Of a DNA stretch of 35,935 bases, positions 32,185-35,935 are shown in pieces. The stretch comes from Lachnospiraceae bacterium (lineage in GTDB: Bacteria; Bacillota; Clostridia; Lachnospirales; Lachnospiraceae): the NCBI GenBank assembly GCA_015057955.1, contig SVDE01000012.1, positions 1-35,935 of the forward strand. Reading direction: 5' to 3'. Position 1 is the first letter of the stretch. Each line of letters begins with the position of its first letter. A program made the translations under genes and the position numbers. Under the pieces are notes generated by a model, which saw only the letters and a list, made by a program, of their open reading frames with translations, had not been told where the DNA came from and made no database searches.

Positions 32185-32229
32185 TTCCTATTTTGAAAAT
32201 CCGGTATTTAACTATTCCAATTTGGAAAT
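32185..32229. promoter_or_regulatory. two LysR-type operator boxes, 30 bp apart
   Basis: Box 1 is TTCC-TATTT-TGAA (32185-32197); box 2 is TTCC-AATTT-GGAA (32215-32227), the latter a perfect 13-bp palindrome about its centre. Both fit T-N11-A and start exactly 30 bp apart, on the same face of the helix. Box 2 ends 5 bases before the -35 of the LysR gene. They can serve both the regulator and the divergent binding-protein gene. Confidence 0.65.
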
Positions 32230-32231
32230 GA

Positions 32232-32260
32232 TTGACGGTTTTTCTAATGAAAGATATAAT
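32232..32260 (+). promoter_or_regulatory. promoter of the LysR gene
   Basis: TTGACG (32232-32237), 17 bases, TATAAT (32255-32260): near-consensus vegetative promoter. Its -35 lies directly beside operator box 2, which suggests negative autoregulation. Confidence 0.85.
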
Positions 32261-32270
32261 ATTGGTAAAT

Positions 32271-32293
32271 TATTTGGTCAAATCTACCAAATA
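32271..32293 (+). repeat. inverted repeat in the LysR gene leader
   Basis: TATTTGGT, 7-base spacer, ACCAAATA: perfect 8-bp arms just after the expected transcription start and just before the GGGGGGG ribosome binding site. It could be an operator or an RNA hairpin affecting translation. Confidence 0.6.
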
Positions 32294-32306
32294 GGGGGGG
32301 CAAGTA

Positions 32307-33206
32307 ATGGAAACCGAGCATGTAAAAGAATTTCTTGTAATGGCTGATAAGCTGAACTATACGGCCGCCAGCGATGAATTGTTCATTTCCCAGTCATCTC
32401 TTTTCAAGCACATACGCGCTCTTGAAGATGAACTGGGAGTTGCTTTCTTTGCAAAAGAAGGCAAAAGAGTGGTAATGACAGAGTATGGCAAGATGTTTGT
32501 CCATCATGCCGAGATCATGCTGCGCCAGATCCAAACATACAAAGCCGAGGTTGAAGCTCACAGGGAAGCGCAGGAAAAAACTCTTAATATAATGATAGCA
32601 AACCCGAATGCCGAACTGGAATTCGCATTCAGGAAAGCATTTCCTCAGTACAAGCTGAATTCCGAGCATTTGTCTAATATCGAGGATACAGAAAAAACTG
32701 ACGCCGAGATAATAATACTCCGCGGTTCAATTCCTGAACTTGAAGAAAACTGGGATCATCAAGATCTTGCCACAGACTCCCTTGTGGTGATCGCTCCAAA
32801 TGATCATCCGGTCGCCGCCAGGAAGAGTGTTAAGCTGATAGATCTGAAAAATGAGGACTTTATCGGTTTCTCCGCGCGCGGTCCGCATGTGCTCAATAAC
32901 CGTTTCGGAATGATGTATGATGTGGTCAGTATCTGCAGAGGCGCAGGATTCGAACCGAATGTGATCATGTCAGCCTTCCCGGGAAGCGAGATAGCAAGGC
33001 TCGTAAGCCAGGGAGGAGGCATTTCCATCTTATTTAAAAAAGCAACCATGCGCAGGATGGGAGATCAGGTCAGTTATGTTGATATCGAACCGTCATTGAT
33101 ATTCCCGATAAGAGCCTATCACAGGAAAGGCAAAAAGCTTTCTGAGGTGGCACAGGCTTATCTGAAGTTTACAAAAGAATGGTATCAATCTTTATATAGT
33201 AAATAA
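32307..33206 (+). CDS. LysR-family transcriptional regulator
   Basis: A 299-residue LTTR. The N-terminal winged helix-turn-helix (1-60) contains FLVMADKLNYTAASDELFIS, then QSSLFKHIRALEDELGV and FFAKEGKRVVMTEYG. A linker helix (about 60-88) and a two-lobe effector-binding domain (about 90-295) follow, including SLVVIAPNDHPVA and EIARLVSQGGGISIL. It faces the binding-protein/dehydrogenase operon and precedes the hydrolase-permease operon. Paired T-N11-A boxes upstream of both units make it the likely regulator of the island. The inducer is unknown and is presumably the transported compound or a breakdown product. Confidence 0.93.
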   Translation: METEHVKEFLVMADKLNYTAASDELFISQSSLFKHIRALEDELGVAFFAKEGKRVVMTEYGKMFVHHAEIMLRQIQTYKAEVEAHREAQEKTLNIMIANPNAELEFAFRKAFPQYKLNSEHLSNIEDTEKTDAEIIILRGSIPELEENWDHQDLATDSLVVIAPNDHPVAARKSVKLIDLKNEDFIGFSARGPHVLNNRFGMMYDVVSICRGAGFEPNVIMSAFPGSEIARLVSQGGGISILFKKATMRRMGDQVSYVDIEPSLIFPIRAYHRKGKKLSEVAQAYLKFTKEWYQSLYSK

Positions 33207-33215
33207 AATCTTATC

Positions 33216-33246
33216 TCCGCGAAGGGCATTCCTTCGCGGATTTCTT
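33216..33246 (+). terminator. intrinsic terminator after the LysR gene
   Basis: Perfect 10-bp stem TCCGCGAAGG / CCTTCGCGGA, loop GCATT, followed by TTTCTTTT. The next operator box begins right after it. Confidence 0.88.
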
Positions 33247-33291
33247 TTCCAAAACGGAATAATACCCACGCCTTTTTTCCAATTGTAAAAT
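33247..33291 (+). promoter_or_regulatory. two LysR-type operator boxes, 30 bp apart
   Basis: Box 1 is TTCC-AAAAC-GGAA (33247-33259); box 2 is TTCC-AATTG-TAAA (33277-33289). Start-to-start distance is 30 bp, as in the LysR promoter region. If transcription starts near 33325, the box centres are at about -72 and -42, the usual places for LTTR recognition and activation sites. Confidence 0.65.
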
Positions 33292-33312
33292 AGTATTCTC
33301 CGATAGCTGGTT

Positions 33313-33318
33313 TATAAT
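33313..33318 (+). promoter_or_regulatory. -10 element of the hydrolase-permease operon
   Basis: TATAAT with no recognisable -35 at 17 bases (ATAGTA). Operator box 2 reaches into the -35 position. A poor -35 beside an upstream LTTR box is typical of an activator-dependent promoter. Confidence 0.65.
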
Positions 33319-33338
33319 AAGATCACCCATTGTAAAGA

Positions 33339-34436
33339 ATGTGCCAATTTTTTATAAATGAGGTGATCGTTATTTTAGCTTTAAAAAAGGGCCATCGCCC
33401 TCCTCCCAACGGAGGAATTCTTCATGCCCTTGAACCGGTCATCCCAGGCTGGAGCAAGGAAGCTTTTGATCTGTCCGCTTCCGGACAGGCAGCCGAAAGA
33501 CGCACACATAAAAATCTGAGATTCGAAGACGACGAACTGAACCCTGAGTACATTAAGCAGTTTACGGAAATGGGTGTAAAAAAAGAAGTCTTCGACACAG
33601 ACCATGACGAAGGCAGATACCGCTATAATGTCCACACTCCGTTGGATATTAAAGATGGAGAGCTGCTTCCGGTGCTCTATGTTTCCCATGGAGGAATGGG
33701 TACCCCGTTTCAGGCGGAGAACTGGGGATTTTCCGAACTGATCGCAAACGAACGTTTTATTGCAGTATATGCGAATAACGGCGGCTATTCCAATGAAGAT
33801 ACTGATACAGAGTTCCCAAGGATATTAGAGGCTGTGATCAGTAATTATCCGGTCGACCAGAGCAGGGTCTATGCATTCGGTTTTTCATCCGGCAGTGATG
33901 CAACCGAAACAGCAGCAACGCTGTGGCCTGAAAAGATAGCCGCATGCGTTCCGGCACCCGGATCCAATGCCATGTACAACAGCTTGTGCAGGCTGACAGA
34001 GGAGGCTTATGAGAAGTGTATCCCGCTGAGGATGCCATGTCTGTTTCTTGGCGGAACAGCTGACTATGGTGACAGATGGCCGTTCCCGGATGAAGAGTGT
34101 TTTGAAAATTTCAACATATGGGCAGAGAAGATCTGCAAAGTGCCGGAGTTCATCCCTACATCTCTGGCAAAATCCAAAATGATCATTGATATTTCGAATG
34201 ATCCTGTGGAAAGGGCGGCAGGGCTGCGCTTTCCGGTAACTTATACATTTGAGGAAGAAGAACGTGAATGGTATGTAGGCGAGTTCCCTGATGAGAACGG
34301 GCATCCGATCTTAAAGGTGATACTTGCAGAAGGACTTCCTCATGTTATCACGGACGCCCATGCTCCGCTTGCGTGGGAATTCCTGAAACATTGGTCAAGG
34401 GCTCCGAAAACGGGCAAATTGACCTATACAGAATAA
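33339..34436 (+). CDS. PHB-depolymerase-like alpha/beta hydrolase, start uncertain
   Basis: A hydrolase of up to 365 residues without a signal peptide. The nucleophile elbow is GFSSGS (Ser183 counted from 33339), preceded by YPVDQSRVYAF; VSHGGMGTPF near 115-124 is the oxyanion region and GLPHVITDAHAP supplies the likely His. It resembles the C-terminal half of the protein at 9177-10922. The ATG at 33339 has no ribosome binding site. GAGGTGAT (33360-33367) points to a start further in, near GTG 33363 or a non-AUG codon around 33372. It is the first gene of the operon with dipeptide-type permeases, so it likely acts on the imported compound. Confidence 0.75.
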   Translation: MCQFFINEVIVILALKKGHRPPPNGGILHALEPVIPGWSKEAFDLSASGQAAERRTHKNLRFEDDELNPEYIKQFTEMGVKKEVFDTDHDEGRYRYNVHTPLDIKDGELLPVLYVSHGGMGTPFQAENWGFSELIANERFIAVYANNGGYSNEDTDTEFPRILEAVISNYPVDQSRVYAFGFSSGSDATETAATLWPEKIAACVPAPGSNAMYNSLCRLTEEAYEKCIPLRMPCLFLGGTADYGDRWPFPDEECFENFNIWAEKICKVPEFIPTSLAKSKMIIDISNDPVERAAGLRFPVTYTFEEEEREWYVGEFPDENGHPILKVILAEGLPHVITDAHAPLAWEFLKHWSRAPKTGKLTYTE

Positions 34437-34454
34437 AAATAGAAGGGAAAGATA

Positions 34455-35420
34455 ATGGGAAGATACATAATCAAACGTATACTCACGATGATTGTTATCA
34501 TAATCATTGCCGCTTTTGTGGGATTTACGCTTATGTACGTAGTACCGGGAGATCCCGCCAGAAACCTTCTCGGCAATGACGCAACAGCAGAGCTGCTCGC
34601 GGCAAAGAGAGCCGAATTGGGCATAGACAAGCCCTATCTGGTGCAGCTCGGAACTTACTTTTACAACACGTTCATAAGGTTTGATCTGGGTACTTCTTGG
34701 GTTTATAAAACACCCGTAGTAGAGGCTCTTGCTGAACGTCTTCCGAGAACGCTCATCATCGGAGCAGGCGGCATGCTGCTGAACGTTGTTGTCGGTACAC
34801 TGCTTGGTATATTCGCAGCTACGCATCAGGGCAAGCTCGGAGACAGCATAACGATGATCCTTGCCATGGCATTTGTTTCATTCCCGGATTTCTGGGTGGC
34901 GCTGATGGCGATACTGCTGTTCTCATCAACGCTCAACTGGCTGCCGGCCTTCGGTATTGACAGCTGGAAATGCTACATACTGCCGATCCTGTGTTCGTCG
35001 CTCGGCGGTATAGCGGTAAATGCAAGACAGAGCCGAAGCGCCATGCTGGAGACTATCCGTGCGGATTTCGTTACTACTGCAAGGGCAAAGGGACAGCTTG
35101 AAAAGGTTGTAGTCAGAAGACACATGCTCCCGAACGCCATGATGCCGATCATCACAGGTGTAGGCGGAGGTCTTGCACATATTGTTGCCGGATCACCTGT
35201 CATGGAGACGGTTTTCTCAATCCCCGGAGTCGGACAGTACATGCTCATGGGTGTAAATGTACAGGACAGGCCGATAGTCTGCGCATGTATCGTTTTCTTC
35301 GCAGCATTTACATCGGTTGCGATCCTTGTAATGGATCTGTGCTACGCATTCCTTGATCCGAGGATCAAAGCCCAGTACGCGAGCAAAAAGAGAAAGAAAA
35401 CAAAGGAGGCGATCGCATAA
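34455..35420 (+). CDS. ABC transporter permease, DppB/OppB type
   Basis: A 321-residue inner-membrane permease of the binding-protein-dependent peptide transporter class. The first helix (RILTMIVIIIIAAFVGFTL) is followed by YVVPGDPARNLLG, typical of DppB N-termini, and LGIDKPYLVQ. Five more membrane segments follow. The cytoplasmic EAA-like loop reads DFVTTARAKGQ then VVRRHMLPNA, which contacts the ATPase. A basic tail (ASKKRKKTKEAIA) ends the protein. GAAGGGAAAG stands before the ATG, 18 bases after the hydrolase gene. It overlaps the next permease gene by one base (TAATG). Confidence 0.93.
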   Translation: MGRYIIKRILTMIVIIIIAAFVGFTLMYVVPGDPARNLLGNDATAELLAAKRAELGIDKPYLVQLGTYFYNTFIRFDLGTSWVYKTPVVEALAERLPRTLIIGAGGMLLNVVVGTLLGIFAATHQGKLGDSITMILAMAFVSFPDFWVALMAILLFSSTLNWLPAFGIDSWKCYILPILCSSLGGIAVNARQSRSAMLETIRADFVTTARAKGQLEKVVVRRHMLPNAMMPIITGVGGGLAHIVAGSPVMETVFSIPGVGQYMLMGVNVQDRPIVCACIVFFAAFTSVAILVMDLCYAFLDPRIKAQYASKKRKKTKEAIA

Positions 35421-35935
35421 TGAATGAGGCAGCAACTGTAAAAGTTAAAAAATCTTCTGCTTTTGGCGAATTCATTTATCGTCTCACAAAGAGCGCAAGC
35501 GCAAAGATCGGTCTTATCATATTGGGGCTGGTCATTCTGTTCTGTATCATCGGTCCGCTTTTCGTTCCTTATGGTGTGAATGAAATGGACATGACACTGA
35601 TGTTCGCAAAGCCTTCAGCCGCCCATCCTTTCGGATGTGACAGCCTTGGACGAGACATCATGATCCGTCTTATGTACGGTGGAAGATATTCACTTATCCT
35701 GGGCTTGAGCGCTTCAGTGCTTTCGGGATTTATAGGCATTATCATAGGATGTTTCGCCGGTTATGTCGGCGGAGTTGTTGAAACCATCATCATGCGTTTC
35801 ATGGATGTATGGAGCGCTCTTCCTGCAATGCTCCTTTGCATACTTCTGTCAGCAGTCTTCGGAGCAGGTTTCATTCCTACGATCGTAGCCCTGATAATCG
35901 GACAGATACCGGGCGGTGTCCGAATGACACGTGGA
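35420..35935 (+). CDS. ABC transporter permease, DppC/OppC type (partial, runs off the window)
   Basis: The first 172 residues of the partner permease. The N-terminus has a basic cytoplasmic segment, then a membrane helix (IGLIILGLVILFCIIGPLF), then the hallmark HPFGCDSLGRDIMIRL and YGGRYSLILG of DppC proteins. Two further helices and the FMDVWSALPAMLL segment follow; the EAA loop is just being reached (GGVRMTRG) when the window ends. AAGGAGG lies 11 bases before the ATG. ATPase genes (dppD/dppF type) would be expected next, outside the window. Confidence 0.92.
   Translation, partial: MNEAATVKVKKSSAFGEFIYRLTKSASAKIGLIILGLVILFCIIGPLFVPYGVNEMDMTLMFAKPSAAHPFGCDSLGRDIMIRLMYGGRYSLILGLSASVLSGFIGIIIGCFAGYVGGVVETIIMRFMDVWSALPAMLLCILLSAVFGAGFIPTIVALIIGQIPGGVRMTRG

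Noticed and set aside
1-35935. Search for rRNA, tRNA, CRISPR arrays, transposases, integrases, attachment sites, toxin-antitoxin or phage-defence modules
   Set aside because: None of their motifs or repeat patterns was seen; coding content is metabolic, regulatory and transport throughout.

Overview
The window looks like chromosome of an anaerobic, low-to-mid-GC Firmicute, most like Clostridia/Lachnospiraceae. The signs are strong AGGAGG-type ribosome binding sites, a CIRCE operator, an anaerobic sulfatase-maturase-type radical SAM enzyme, family-5 solute-binding lipoproteins and the general codon use. I see no rRNA, tRNA, CRISPR array, insertion sequence or prophage. The window is almost fully coding, with no gene-free stretch above 300 bases. 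The longest gap (20197-20493) holds the promoter region of a binding-protein gene.

Layout. (1) 1-7.2 kb, + strand: end of a DUF2087 protein, an alpha/beta hydrolase, arginine deiminase, an archaeal-type ornithine cyclodeaminase-like protein, a repeat protein, an HrcA/CIRCE-controlled small heat shock protein, a medium-chain dehydrogenase, and a CobW-like GTPase overlapping it. (2) 7.2-10.9 kb, - strand: asparaginase, then a CYTH-domain protein, a small unknown and a large PHB-depolymerase-like hydrolase. (3) 11-18.4 kb: an isolated trmD (+); a compact five-gene - strand operon (7-TM protein, lipoprotein, two metallo-beta-lactamase-fold proteins, GH5 glycosidase); then + strand lipoprotein, dienelactone-hydrolase-like enzyme and anSME-like radical SAM protein. 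(4) 18.5-21 kb: an orphan family-5 binding protein (-) and an XpaC-like membrane protein (+). (5) 21-27 kb: a divergent sugar cluster, with eda-kdgK-deoC-FGGY kinase on - and mutarotase-like protein, D-lyxose isomerase and a PH-like membrane protein on +. (6) 27-36 kb: an uptake/catabolism island. A binding protein, aldehyde dehydrogenase and hydrolase lie on -, diverging from a LysR regulator; the regulator is followed by another hydrolase and dipeptide-type permease genes that run off the window.

The most interesting signal is in region 6. Two promoter regions, one in front of the LysR gene and its divergent binding protein and one in front of the hydrolase-permease operon, each carry two copies of a 13-bp element of form TTCC-N5-KRAA (T-N11-A). 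The copies are exactly 30 bp apart in both places. This is the expected architecture for a LysR-type regulator and ties the divided gene sets into one likely regulon. A weaker copy lies in front of the orphan binding-protein gene near 20.25 kb. A second idea worth testing is that arcA plus the TIGR00300-type protein is a two-gene version of the fused cyanobacterial ArgZ/AgrE arginine-to-proline enzyme.
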